From Hanleya hanleyi (Eukaryota; Mollusca; Polyplacophora; Lepidopleurida; Hanleyidae), in contig JAVTVY010033641.1 of NCBI GenBank assembly GCA_036873755.1, positions 62,001 to 126,000 on the forward strand: 64,000 nt of DNA, given 5' to 3'. Positions 20,460 to 32,007 of the stretch are shown here, piece after piece. How positions within the stretch are numbered: the first letter of the stretch is position 1; every line of letters begins with the position of its first letter. A program made the translations under genes and the position numbers. The notes under the pieces were generated by a model that worked only from the letters and a program-made list of their open reading frames with translations, was not told the DNA's origin and made no database searches.

Positions 20460-22100
20460 ACTACGGCCTGCCGGCGCATGCGCAGAATGACGATATTCCT
20501 AACACCCATCCACCCAGGCGGATGCGCCCTCACGTATGCATCACATTGATACCTCATTCGACTCAATCAGACCATTAGTGGCCCACCTAGACCCCAAAAC
20601 GTTCCTTCCAGTGTACTTTTCCCACAATTCCCTCTCAGCGCATGCGCAGACTGTTGAACACGAACGACACACTTGTCCAGGCGGATGCTCCTTCACGAAT
20701 GCTTCACAACGATACCTCATAAGACTCCATCGGTTCACTAGGGGCTCACCTCGACTCCAAAACGTCTATTCCCATACCCTTTTCCCACAATTCCCTGTCT
20801 GCGCATGCGCAGAATGTCGAACACGGACGACACACTAGTCCAGGTGGATGCTGCGTCATGACTGCTTCACATAGATACCTCACTCAACTCCATTGGACCA
20901 TTAGTGATCCACCTAGACCCCAAAACGCCCATTTCCATATATTTTGTCTAATTTCTATAGAATGACGTCAGTTCCACGTCAAACTAGTCCAGGCGGATGC
21001 CCCCTCACGTATCCTTTACAAAGATACCTCGCTCGACCTCATCGGACGATTAGGGGCCCACCTCGACCGCAAAATGTCTATTTTCATGCCCTTTTCCCAC
21101 AATTCCCTGTCTGCGCATGCGCAGAATGTTGACAACGGCCGAGTCACTAGTCCAGGAGGATGCCCCTCACATAGGCTTCACATTGATACCTCATACGACT
21201 CCATAGGACCACTAGTGGCCCACCCAGACCCCAACACGTCTATTTCCATATCCTTTTCCCACAATTCTCTGTCTGCGCATGCGCAGAATGGTGACAACGG
21301 CCGAGACACTAGTCCAGGCGGATGCCCTCTCACATAGGCTTCACATTGATACCTCATACAACTCCATCGGCCCATTAGAGGCTCCCCTAGATCCCAAAAC
21401 GTCTATTTCCATACCCTATTTCCACAATTCCCTGTCTGCGCATGCGCAAAATGGTGACAACGCTCGACCCACTAGTCCAGGCAGATGCCCCCTCATGTGT
21501 GCTTCACATTGATACCTCATACGACTCCATCGGCCCATTCGGGGCTCCCCTAGATCCCAAAACGTCTTTCCATACCCTTTTCCCACAATTCCCTGTCTGC
21601 GCATGCGCAGAATGGTGACAACGCCCGAGCCGCTAGTCCAGTCAGATGCTCCCTCATGTGTGCTTCACATTGATACCTCATACGACTCCATCGGACCATG
21701 AGTGACCCACAACGATCCGAAAACGTCTATTTCCATACCCTTGGTCTATTGCGCATGCGCAGAATGCCCATATTTCAACCCACACCCAGCCCATCGGATG
21801 CCGCCTCACATAGGTTTCACATTGATACCTCACTCGACCCAATCAGACCAGTAGTGGCTCCCCTAGATCCCAAAACGTCTATTTCCATACTCTTGGTCTA
21901 CTGCGCATGCGCAGAATGCCGATATTGCAACCCCACACCCACCCGTCGGATGCCCCCTCACATAGGCTTCACATTGATACTTCATATGACCCAATTGGAC
22001 CATTAGTGGCTCCCCTAGATCCCAAAAAGTCTATTTCCATACCCTTGGTCCACCGCGCATGCGCAGAATGACGCTATTTCAACCCCGCACCCAGCCCATC
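20460..22100. repeat. Tandem array, right arm of palindrome 2
   Basis: Mirror of 15540-17660 without the 403-bp insertion. GCGCATGCGC cores at about 20475, 20640, 20803, 21115, 21276, 21437, 21600, 21750, 21905 and 22056. One unit near 20955 has lost the core (tttctatagaatg). Confidence 0.85.
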
Positions 22101-22273
22101 AGATGCCCCTTCACGAATGCTTCACATTGATACCTCATACGACCCAATCGGACCATGCAGCGTATTTGAATTCTGGGGACTACTTTTTCTCCGCGGAGGC
22201 GACCGCATCACCGCCAGATATGACCGCATCACCGCGGAGGAATACAAGGTCAAAGGTTGCCAGACCTATAGTG

Positions 22274-24021
22274 GTCAAAACTTGGCACCCAGCCAATGCT
22301 GATGCAATCCAGAACATGTCAGTACATTGCAATGCTGATGCAATCCATAACCTTGAGCTGGTGGCGCCCCCTGTCGGATGCAAGACTTACCTCCCCCGGC
22401 AAAAAGAGACTTTAAATACGCTTATACTACTACTGTCATCATTTTGCATCGGAAACTTCAAAAATATCCGCAAGTCCTTAAAATAGACATTGAGGCCTGA
22501 GCCCACCATCTTGCATTCAGAATTTGACGAATTCCCGGCAGGTGCAGGCCCATGTCTTTCAAAAACAGTCGTGGATTGAGATCAGCATAACAACTTTATA
22601 TGTTCATCTGGAATTCTGGAAGTTTTCACAAAGTTACAAAATACCATTTTTACATCTAGAGTTCGAAAATAATATCGAGAATCTAGGATTTAGTATCTCC
22701 AGTTCGTATACTGGATTCTAGATAAGGTACAAGAATATTAGTTCCGCTTAAAATATCTTTCTATACATTATTCACCACCATTGTTCTTGGTTCCATCAAT
22801 ATGCACCCGAACGTACAATTTTACCAAATTAAAAAAAATAAAAAAATAAAAAATCCTGGGGATAACGAAAATGTTTACATGTTTTCGCACCGGTCTGCAA
22901 GACAGTGGGAGCATAGAAATATTTCAGGTCTAGATTTTCAAAATTTTACGGTGCAACCCCTGGAACCCCCTAGCATTTATATTTTCACCACTCTGTTGTT
23001 CGTTCTTTGAAGTAAAACTATTTCGTCAAAATGCAGGTATCATTTTACTAAATTCAGACTTAAAAACTCCCAAGAATATATGTTCCAATTCAAAAACTCG
23101 TTTCATGCTTTTACTTCAGTAAAAAAATATTTTCTCAAAAGTCGGAAATATGCTTCAAAATTTTCAAAAAAAAATCGGATCCCCCTAGCAGGGCTCCGCG
23201 CTTCCGGCGCTCGCATTCCGAGTTTCACTTCGACGATAATCGAGCCCCTTCATTTAGAATCCAGCCTACGGGCTTGCTCTGAGCCACTCGACACGGCCTC
23301 AGATGATGTAGGACACTTCCACTGTCAGGACTCCATATTGGCATCCACGTTGAAGCACAGCATCACGTGGAAACTCCGAACAGCGCATGTCAGCTGTATC
23401 ATTTCCGTTACCAGATCAGCTTTAGACGCAAAACCGGGGGAAACACCTCAAATTCGAAGAGATCCTTCGGGGGTAGATTCAAGGGAATATCCAGTTCATT
23501 TGGATATATATTTTATCTCCTGATAAGGGAGAAATACAACGAGGACTATGAGAGGAAACACGTTCTATATTATGTGATGTGCCTCACGTGCGGCGGATCA
23601 CGGTTTACAGCTGAGAGCTGTAAAATCTCTACACCATTAATGCACGAGGAACTATGAATAGGCCGAGCAGTCGCGTATGGCTATAAGCTTGAGCACGGTA
23701 AGTTCGGTTCTCGAGCTGCCCATCTCTCATTTCATGCGATTAGTTGCGCGCGCTACAACTTAGGGGATTCCCCAAATCGCATTGTGAGAATGGGCCTTCA
23801 TATGAAGGATCAAATATTGGCTTGCACGCCTTGACGGTATTCAAACAGTATTTTTTTTTATGGATATGTTGGAATTGGCAATTTAATTTGTGTAATTTAA
23901 TTGTAGGCCAAGGCAAGATATAGGTGGTTAGCGGCTAACGAAATAATAGCGTCACTTCAGTATTTCGACACATTACCAGCTCTACAGGCTTAGATGTAGG
24001 CCTACTGTTATAGCCCTTGTG
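22274..24021. other. Non-coding; small repeats only
   Basis: A gctgatgcaatcca motif occurs twice at about 22306-22345. A 147-codon open frame at 23080-23523 shows no recognised motif and no promoter or 3' signal, so it is not called as a gene. Confidence 0.4.
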
Positions 24022-24026
24022 TCTGT

Positions 24027-24529
24027 CCACAGGCCCGCAAAACAGAGTTTTGGCCCGCAAAACAAGAGTGTGGGCGGTGGTATTAGGGTGAAGTGTCGAA
24101 ATATGGGGTCTCTCTATAATTCTGATTGGTCAGTCGCGACACGCCTCCGGTAAGAGAGGTCACGCACTGATCAGCTGTCGCGACTGACCAATCAGAATTG
24201 AGAACGAAGCCCGCCATAATATAACTGTTCCTATATGGATGGACAGTGACGTTGGATTTTGAATCGCCCGGCAAAGGTAAAAAATTGCACAAATTTACTA
24301 ATTTGACGATGGGAATATATATAAAGTGATACTTGTAGAATATATATATGCTGATGTATTTTGTTTGGCGGTAAACCGTTTATTTCCCGATTCACCCAAA
24401 GTCCGTTTCACACCTTGATGTGGATTGATATAAAGCATGGGGTTATATATAGAGACCCCATATTTCGACACTTCACCCTATAATACCTCCGACAACACCC
24501 CCCAAAACTCATGTTTTGCGGGTCTGTGG
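24027..24529. mobile_element. MITE with ~75-bp inverted ends
   Basis: Ends CCACAGGCCCGCAAAAC...GTTTTGCGGGTCTGTGG, continuing through gggtgaagtgtcgaaatatg near 24087 and its complement near 24477. The direct repeat TCTGT (24022-24026 and 24530-24534) is a candidate 5-bp duplication. An inner pair (attggtcagtcgcgac at about 24125 and its complement at about 24178) folds inside it. There is no coding capacity. Confidence 0.75.
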
Positions 24530-24534
24530 TCTGT

Positions 24535-25207
24535 CCGAGCCGTATCTCGATAACTATTACAAGAAAGTTTATGAAACTTATAGGTTATGATCATTGTTCA
24601 CTCTATTGGAGGGCGTCGTGTTTAGCGTGGGCATGTTTCCACAAAATCGAGGAAATTAAATGCAAGATTCAAATTGACTTGGCACTGATGAGTTACCATA
24701 CAAAAAGTCAAGTACTTTTTACCCGGTCAGAAAAAAATCACATAAATGAAGTAAAATATCTGGATAAAGTTCAAATTTGTCTTTCATTTGACCTTCACTT
24801 CGTCTGAGGGTTTACTATCACTTCTGAAAACCCAGATTATTCCTCAATTATTCTGGCTAAAATGTTCTCTTATATTTATTTCAACATCCAATACTTTGGA
24901 TATTTAAATACATGTAGCACATTCTTTCGTATTTCAGTTTCCTGTTCAACTGCCATAATGCAATAGGATTTCACACATATTATGCCAATAGGTAGTTTCA
25001 TCATCCTTTCTGTAAGGCTTTGTTTCCAGACTGTTCCAGTTCTATTTATTTTGGGCTGAGAAGTTTGACAGTCCCGCTATCCCCTCGTATTATTTATTGT
25101 AAGATGTCACCTACAACTGAAACACACAAATTGGACTAACATCATTCAAACGGAGGAAAAACGTTATGATTCATGATAAATTACTGATTGCATGATGATG
25201 ATGATAC
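24535..25207. other. Non-coding, nothing recognised
   Basis: AT-rich with no supported gene or repeat. Confidence 0.4.
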
Positions 25208-25220
25208 CATGTAATCAAAA

Positions 25221-25773
25221 ACACAAGGCTATTATATGGATAACCGCACTGCGGTGGCCTGATGGTTAGAGCGTCGGTCTCATAAGCGGTAGGAGGTACT
25301 GGGTTCAATCTCAGGCCGGGTCATACCAAACACTTGAAAAATAAAACTTGTTGGTTTCTCGCTTACGCTCGGCATGAAGAGAATAGAACAAGGTCTGGTT
25401 CGCTCGGTGTCAGTATAATGTTACTGAGTGGGGTATCATATACGGCATGATATTTCAGTGGGACAGCACTATAAAAATGGCTGCATTTGATCTACTCTGT
25501 TAAAAATAGGTCCTCCCGCCCCTCACCGCCCTTCCATTCCCCGTCATGATATAGCTGGAAAAATGTTGAAAGCGACGTTAAACCACAATTATATGGATAA
25601 CAGCTTCTACCTTGCTGTGGAGCTGACGTTTTACTGGAGATACTTCGAACTTTTTTCAAAGCTAATGATTAGCTTTGCAAAAAGATTAGCTTTGAAAAAG
25701 TTGGAAGTATCTCCAACAAAACGTCAGCTCCACAGCAATAAAGAAGTTGTTATCCATAGAATAGCCTTGTGTT
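25221..25773. mobile_element. Hairpin MITE, split by a SINE
   Basis: The arms run from aacacaaggctattatatgg through ctgtggagctgacgtttt (about 25614) to caaagctaat near 25670. The complementary arm returns through aaaacgtcagctccacag to gaatagccttgtgtt (25773). The SINE at 25245-25587 lies in the left arm. A 13-bp direct repeat, ccatgtaatcaaa, at 25208 and 25810 brackets the locus. Confidence 0.7.
25245..25587 (+). mobile_element. tRNA-derived SINE with 14-bp target-site duplication
   Basis: A-box-like TGGCCTGATGG (about 25255) and B-box-like GGGTTCAATCTC (about 25300) in a degenerate tRNA head, followed by a ~270-bp body ending gaaagcgacgttaaac. ATTATATGGATAAC occurs exactly at 25231-25244 and 25588-25601. 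The head lacks a foldable acceptor stem, so it is a SINE rather than a tRNA gene. Confidence 0.85.
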
Positions 25774-26132
25774 ATATATGCCGACTTCTAAATGCCTATC
25801 AAAGAAACCATGTAATCAAACTATACCGTTATTATGTGCGACTACTTAAGATTTAAGATGATAAATGTACGTGGATAGCTACTTCTGCCAGCCTCGCCGT
25901 GTCTCTTCCTCCAAGTCGATGTTCGTAAATTTTCATTCTTTTCTCTCTGCAGATTTGATGACATCAAATGTAGAATCTCGGCTGGTGCCCAAATCACCTT
26001 GTCAACGCTGTCAGTTATGGTACTTGGGGTCAGAATTCTAGCTACAGAACTACTATCGCTATATCAACAGATATAACTACATTTAAGTATCATATTTTAA
26101 AAAGCAATATGTGCCGAGCTTTGATAAAGAAC

Positions 26133-27383
26133 AGGTCAGCTTTACCCGGGGAAAACCCCTCTTGGCAGCTTCCCAAGATTTGTGCTATACGAATGACGTA
26201 TTCAAGCAATAAGGGCCGGTCTTCCCCGGTTCTATTATTATACAGAGTTGAGTGTGCCATGCGCTCGTCAGGAACAGGTCCTCCATGTAAGGCGGAGTTA
26301 ATTATAAAATGAAAGCGATGCAGGTAAGACAATAACATGTAGAGCACTCACAAGACAACACTTTATATGGTCTTTTTACTTCTTGGGGCAACCCAAACCA
26401 CATTATTTGGTTCATTACAGCACGAATATCTTCAGTAAATAATTACATGAATGAGAAGCAACTATTGCGAACCAGTAAGTGAACAAAAGATTGTAATGTA
26501 TATTCAGCATCATGTCTGTATATTTTAAAACATTAAACAAACAGTAATCTGTATTCCTGGTTTGGCCTAACCGGGAGTTTTGGCCACAACATTCACACTT
26601 CAAATTATTGAATGGCACACTTCTGTTCATATTTGCCATTGCTAGGTTACTTTACTACTATATACGCACATCCATGAATTAAATATCGTACGCATTGATG
26701 ACAAAAAATATTTTGGCCTGTCTGTTTCGGGTGATACGTTGTACAGAACAGCTTTGGAGATTTTCTACTTACAAAATATTAATTGTAAAATAATTTCTTT
26801 TATTATTTTACTCCAGAAATATTTCTTCAGGAGTCATTCAGCTATGGATAAAAAAAAACAAAAACAAAAATAAATTGACAAAATTGGGATTCGAACTCAA
26901 AATTGACAGCATTGTTCATTCACAACCAAACGCTCTAACCACACGGCCAAGAAGCTATGCAACACCAAACACTCTTACAATGCCAATGTAACGCCGTCTT
27001 CCAAGTGAACAGAGAAAACAAAACTTATTTTAAATTTCATGAAAATATGACACCTTCAACCAAAATGATATTTCAATATATGTTTGTGGTATATTTGATA
27101 AAATTGAGAACATGGAATTAGATTTTGGTTGGAGGTGTCATATTTTGAATATAAAGGGAATTCCCTGTGTAAATGTATCCAGAAAATATAAAAACGACCA
27201 AGCGCCCATTTTCCAACGTTCATCGACGCCGTTTTACGTCACCATTGGCTGTGAAAGTTTTCAGTGTAAAATTTCGGTATTTTATATGTATGAAACACAA
27301 CTTTTCATGCTGATATGGAGAAATATTTTTTTCGCTTCACAAACGTGACAGCAAGAGGGTTTTTTCCCGGGTAAAGCTGACAC
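26133..27383. mobile_element. Possible element bounded by gtcagctttacccggg inverted ends
   Basis: gtcagctttacccggggaaaa near 26138 and its complement ttttcccgggtaaagctgac near 27362 are about 1.25 kb apart. The interior has no recognised gene. A chance pair is possible but unlikely at this length. Confidence 0.45.
26870..26962 (-). mobile_element. tRNA-derived SINE head
   Basis: On the minus strand, TGGCCGTGTGGTTAGAGCG (A box) is followed by GAGTTCGAATCCC (B box), then a T-rich run that ends the head. The copy is short and has no clear body. Confidence 0.65.
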
Positions 27384-27804
27384 GTCCTTTTCGAACTATG
27401 ATAAAATCTGGAACTACGTGTTTTCTATTTAACAGAGGTCTAATACTCAATTCGAAAGAAACAACACGAGTTTTTGCGCTGCTATTATAGTCCCGTCGTG
27501 TTTTGAATCTCTTCTGCATTTAAGTGTAAGATAAAGGTGTGCTCGCAATTATGGCAGACACAGATTGCAACAACGACGATATTACTGAGCCAGTTCTATC
27601 GGTTTGAAAAGACAAAACGACCTTATCAAGACACAAGGATTTGATAAATGCTAAACTCTGTGTCTTATAGAGGACACGGAATTCAACAATCCGGTTATGA
27701 AAATCGATCAAACACCTTGTGGGGTTGACGGGGATCGACATGGGATGTTGTTGTGCACACTTCAGGTCACGGCAAGAGTAGACTTCAGTTCCCTCCCCCC
27801 CCCC

Positions 27805-27957
27805 CCAAGACCTTGTCGTAAGAGGCGACTAACTGGGGGTTCCCGGGTGTGAAAAGAAACAAGACCCCACCCGTGGGATTCTGCGTGTTAAAAGGAGTAG
27901 GAACCAAACGTCGTGGTAGTGTTGAAAGCGACGTTAAATCATATTCACTCACTCACC
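27805..27957 (+). mobile_element. SINE body/tail fragment
   Basis: gtaagaggcgactaactggg, then gttgaaagcgacgttaaatc and tcactcactcac. This combination is common to mollusc SINE tails and shares its end with the SINE at 25245. Confidence 0.6.
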
Positions 27958-28690
27958 CTAACCTCTTTCAAAATTAGAGGCACCTGAATTGTGACCACTA
28001 AGCCTCAGTAGAAATTTTTGTGATTGTACGGACGCCAACACTGCAATAAACTCGTACCTTTTGGTTACCAGGATTTAGAGTTCCATGCGGAAATGAACAA
28101 TTATAAAGCTGCGACAAATCCAGTTGATGGTATAGAAGTAGAAAAACCAATCAAACCTGAAATGATCAATGGACATTATAAGTTCACGAAAACCACTCAT
28201 CGTTTCTGTACTTTGAGCGATTCGCTATCAAGGCAGAAATAAAGTGTGGCTAATTCATGATTGTAGTCAACCAGCAGGACAAGCTCTAAATTTTTTTTTA
28301 GAAAAGACCCTTTTCTTTTGCCAAACTATAACTGATGCTGTGGGCCATATTCAACCTCGATCATATTCTGCAAAAGTGGAATCACTTAGTTCTCACCGTA
28401 ATGTGTTTATCCATTCATCAAATTACTGTTCTACTGGACTAAAATGGCGTCCTTCTTGTCACGATGAAACCTGTGACGTAGCGTCAACCAGACTAATTGA
28501 CAACAAACACTTATTTACAAGAAAACATTTAACATTTATATAGAACTCCAAACACGATATACATATAAATAACGGTCGCGACTGTACAAAAACCCCTAAT
28601 ATTCACGAAACATCACGAAACAGTCCGGTTATCACACACAAACGGTTCAACTTTTTTATTCCCTCCGGAGATAGTAAACTCCTGAACACG
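27958..28690. other. Non-coding, nothing recognised
   Basis: Two open frames of 72-99 codons (28024-28543) show no known motif. Confidence 0.4.
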
Positions 28691-28691
28691 G

Positions 28692-28870
28692 CCTGTTCTG
28701 CACACAGTCCAATGGTATAACACGTTAATGTCCGGTCACGACCTGTAGCGTCTGTGCCGTACATCCCCATCCAGTGGCGAACAATAATTCAGGCCCCGTC
28801 CTGCACACAGTCCAGTGGTACCCATTAGCGTCGGTCACGACTTGTCACGTCCGTGCCATACATCTGGACT
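28692..28870. repeat. Two diverged ~105-bp direct repeats
   Basis: ctgcacacagtcca(a/g)tggta and cggtcacgac(c/t)tgt occur in both halves (about 28697 and 28801). Confidence 0.6.
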
Positions 28871-31370
28871 CCTACGTGTAGCAGGCCCACAAATTAACCG
28901 GACACACAAAACAGGTTGTGGTTTACAAGACCAAGCACATACAGACAGAGTCTCCGAGGTTGGAAACGTCCACACCCCGCTGGCGTTTGAGAGAGACTAA
29001 CGAAATATAGCATTCATCCACAGCTCAACAACTCACAATAGATTTTGCACACGACACCACGGAACCACAACCTGTTTGACCGGTTTGTACTGCTAACGCA
29101 AATAACGAATCATAGACGTTCTACGATGCGTTAAAATTATGTATTAGCTTGGTCTTTACGTGTTACAATTGTATACTGCAACATTGTTTTAATAAGCAGA
29201 ATATAGAGTTCCATATGGCTTATAATAATACATATTCCACAATTAAAATATATCTTCCTACTAATATACAAATGATTCACAAGCTCTGCATATGCAAATC
29301 ATGTACACCTTCACATAGTATCAGTATATGGAGACTAAGTACCGGACCGAACATGAAGAAGTCAATTCCAAAATCAGACTATCTAATCCCCTGTCCTGAT
29401 ACCAATCCGTGACACTTCTGAAGGCGAGTCAGTCGCATGTATGACGGACACGGGGTTACCTTTCGGCGCGTGGAAGTCTACAGAGATCTTCAGTGCGCCC
29501 ACTCAGGCTGTACGACACATCATGTAAAGGCGCGATAGAATAATAGTAGCATATGTTGACGATATACGGAGAATGTTTAAGCGGCCTTAACGAAATCCTG
29601 GTTTGGTGCGGAGTTCAGCTTTTGATAACAGTTAAACAACGTACATGGACGTGTGCAAAAACTGATTTGTCTTGATGTAGAATTAAACTCGACAAGCCTG
29701 ACAATGTGTCTACCTAGTGATAAATTAATAGAACCAAAATCTGTTCTACTCGCTATGTATGGTAGATAAAAAGGTGACACAACGAGAGCTGCAGTCTTTT
29801 ACAGGAAAACTTATTTGGGCCACACAGTGACAGATTTCACTTCCGTAGAATATAAAATACTGTCAATAGGTTAAACTTTCCATGGCATCGTAAAGAGTAA
29901 CCCATCAGATGAGTGTAGACATAAGGCGGTGGCTTCAATTTGTGCAGACCTTTAATGGATGGATTCCAATTAGTGATTCGCGACCTTTAGCCTCAGTGAA
30001 TATAGACGCGTGTGATGAGGCTGCGGGTGGATGTTCCATGGGAGACTGGATCTATACAAACTGGGAGATGTAACGACCTGAAGCCAAATTTCTGAGGCTA
30101 TAGCATAATTTGGGGCCAGCTGTATACAGGTGGGCGCCATGCTGGGCAAATCAGCCATATTTGTACACACATATGATAAGGCTGCCGCGCATATTATCAG
30201 TAAGGGGTCTTCTGAACCTTCATATTAACATAGTAATGAACTCAGTGGGACGTATTTTCTGGCGTTCTGCCTTCTTTCACTTTCATATTCATGTACTAGT
30301 GTAGGGGCTGTGCCCCCGAAACAGAGACAAACTTTAGCCAATGAAGTGAAAATTCGCCAGGCGGCTACATTTGCCTCTTCCACCTAGCAAACTTATTTCA
30401 CAGAAGGGCATATTTTCTGTTTGCAAGGTTATGGGATATAATCTATTACCCGCCTCAACTAAATTATTATGTGAGTATGCCGCTTGTTTAGACATATCTT
30501 TGAAGTACACCAGAGTAAAACAGCATTTGAAAATTATTTGTTTACTACATTTTGAGTGGGACTTGCCCAACCCACTGGTGTATTAAAGGAGGTTCGCAGA
30601 ACCCTTGGTGATGTTCCATGTTCCATGTAGAAAATTACATATAACTCCTGATTTAATACTATAAATTTTTGTCAAAGCTGGATACTATAGTACTCGTTTG
30701 GATAGTGTAATTTTGGCAGCCAGTTTAACTATGTTTTATCCATGGGGTATTACATTAAATTCGTGATGAAAAAACATCCAATACACTGAGCAAAGAGATC
30801 CCCCGCTCCCCCTATCTAGAGGCTAGCTTTGTGGTACAGATATAGAAATTATTAGACTACTAGGGGACTGGAAATCGAATACCTATGTCAACTATATTGT
30901 CCCTCATTCCTCAAAATTGCCTCTCTGTGTAGATACAATGCAACCCAAGTTACCTGTTATTACTATTCATTGTTTATTATAGGTATATATGTACCCATAG
31001 TATGAAGGCATGATATTGTCCGGAGATCCGTTGATTACATTTCATTTCTTATGTGTCTGTACTCGTGATATATGCAGTGAAGTTTCTGAGCGGCACAGTT
31101 GTTAAGGCTCACAACAATTGGTATTGTTGTCCTATGTTTTTAAATATATATTCAGAGCTTTATGTCGCGCATTAATGTCCACCTTTGCCAATGTGCTGTA
31201 TATGTATATGTATGGACGTGTAGTTTTAGTACGGTAGTAGCTTTTAGAATAAAGTTTCCTTGACTGGCCATTTTAATATCTGTTCGAGTTTCCTTGCTTT
31301 AAGACTCTTTCTCAAATACAGCGTTGTGCAAGTTTGTGCGACTAATAGTTCAGTAAATCTAGCGCATTTT
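28871..31370. other. Non-coding, nothing recognised
   Basis: Only short open frames; no RNA gene, array or recognised family. Confidence 0.4.
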
Positions 31371-31371
31371 T

Positions 31372-31960
31372 GGGGTTAACCCACCACAAATTGCAACATA
31401 ATTTATTTCACTGCTATGCATTTCAGAAAGGTCCCCAGAATAACATACTAAAAGTCTACAATCCCATATGCATGGGAAATATATTAAAATTCAACTTGAA
31501 CATATACCACTTTTTCGTCGATATGAATTCAACCTTTTTCAAACTCTCAGGACACGTAGCTGATCGTGTTATGCATATTTTCAGCATTTTCACAATGTAT
31601 AATGACTATTGCTATTTGGTAAAATTCAAAATGGCGGACGTGCCATCTGACTGAAAATGTTCGATTTGAAAGTTTATCAACCTTAATTACAATACACTCC
31701 ATTACAGGCAATACACATGAGCCATTCAATTTCTGATTATAGTTTTAATAGATCACCATATGTCTGAAGACATCGATTAGTTAAATAGTATAGAACTATC
31801 TGGCCAATCAACTGTTATTTCGAACCAGGTCAATTCCCAAAACTATAGCAAAACTGAATATCCAGGAAAACTGCGGTTTGACCCATAACAAATTGCAACA
31901 GAATTTTTTTCGCTGATATGCATTTCTAATAGGTCCCCAGAACAACATACTAAAAGTCTA
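31372..31960. repeat. Pair of ~85-bp direct repeats 500 bp apart
   Basis: 31372-31460 and 31872-31960 share caaattgcaaca, atgcatttc, aggtccccaga and catactaaaagtcta. The second copy lies just outside the transposon that starts at 32008. Confidence 0.6.
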
Positions 31961-32007
31961 CCAAAATCTATTTGGTGATACGACTTTTTCTAAAAACTTG
32001 ATACACC

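Larger units (their letters stand above)
15402..22273. mobile_element. Palindrome 2: gene-free giant palindrome
   Basis: Left arm 15402-19042 and right arm 19075-22273 are reverse complements around the hairpin at 19043-19074. The outer ends (cactatagg...cctatagtg, then ggcaacctttgacc) match the outer end of palindrome 3 (ggcaacctttgacc at about 45453), so they belong to one family. Order from the centre: GAGCTC block, CCA repeats, CRE-pair unit, an aagatggcgg block (left arm about 18290), the conserved module within GAGT repeats, then about 11 NRF1-type tandem units. No gene of the family remains. No clean target-site duplication was found. Confidence 0.85.

Noticed and set aside
15402..22273. 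A 6-bp target-site duplication for palindrome 2
   Set aside because: Flanks gtgcac and gtggtc agree at only four of six positions, and the exact ends are uncertain. I do not claim one.
23080..23523. A 147-codon frame as a host gene
   Set aside because: No motif, no promoter or polyadenylation context, and composition like the surrounding non-coding DNA.
25245..25330. A tRNA gene
   Set aside because: A and B boxes are present but the acceptor stem does not pair. The unit has a SINE body and a 14-bp duplication, so it is a SINE head.
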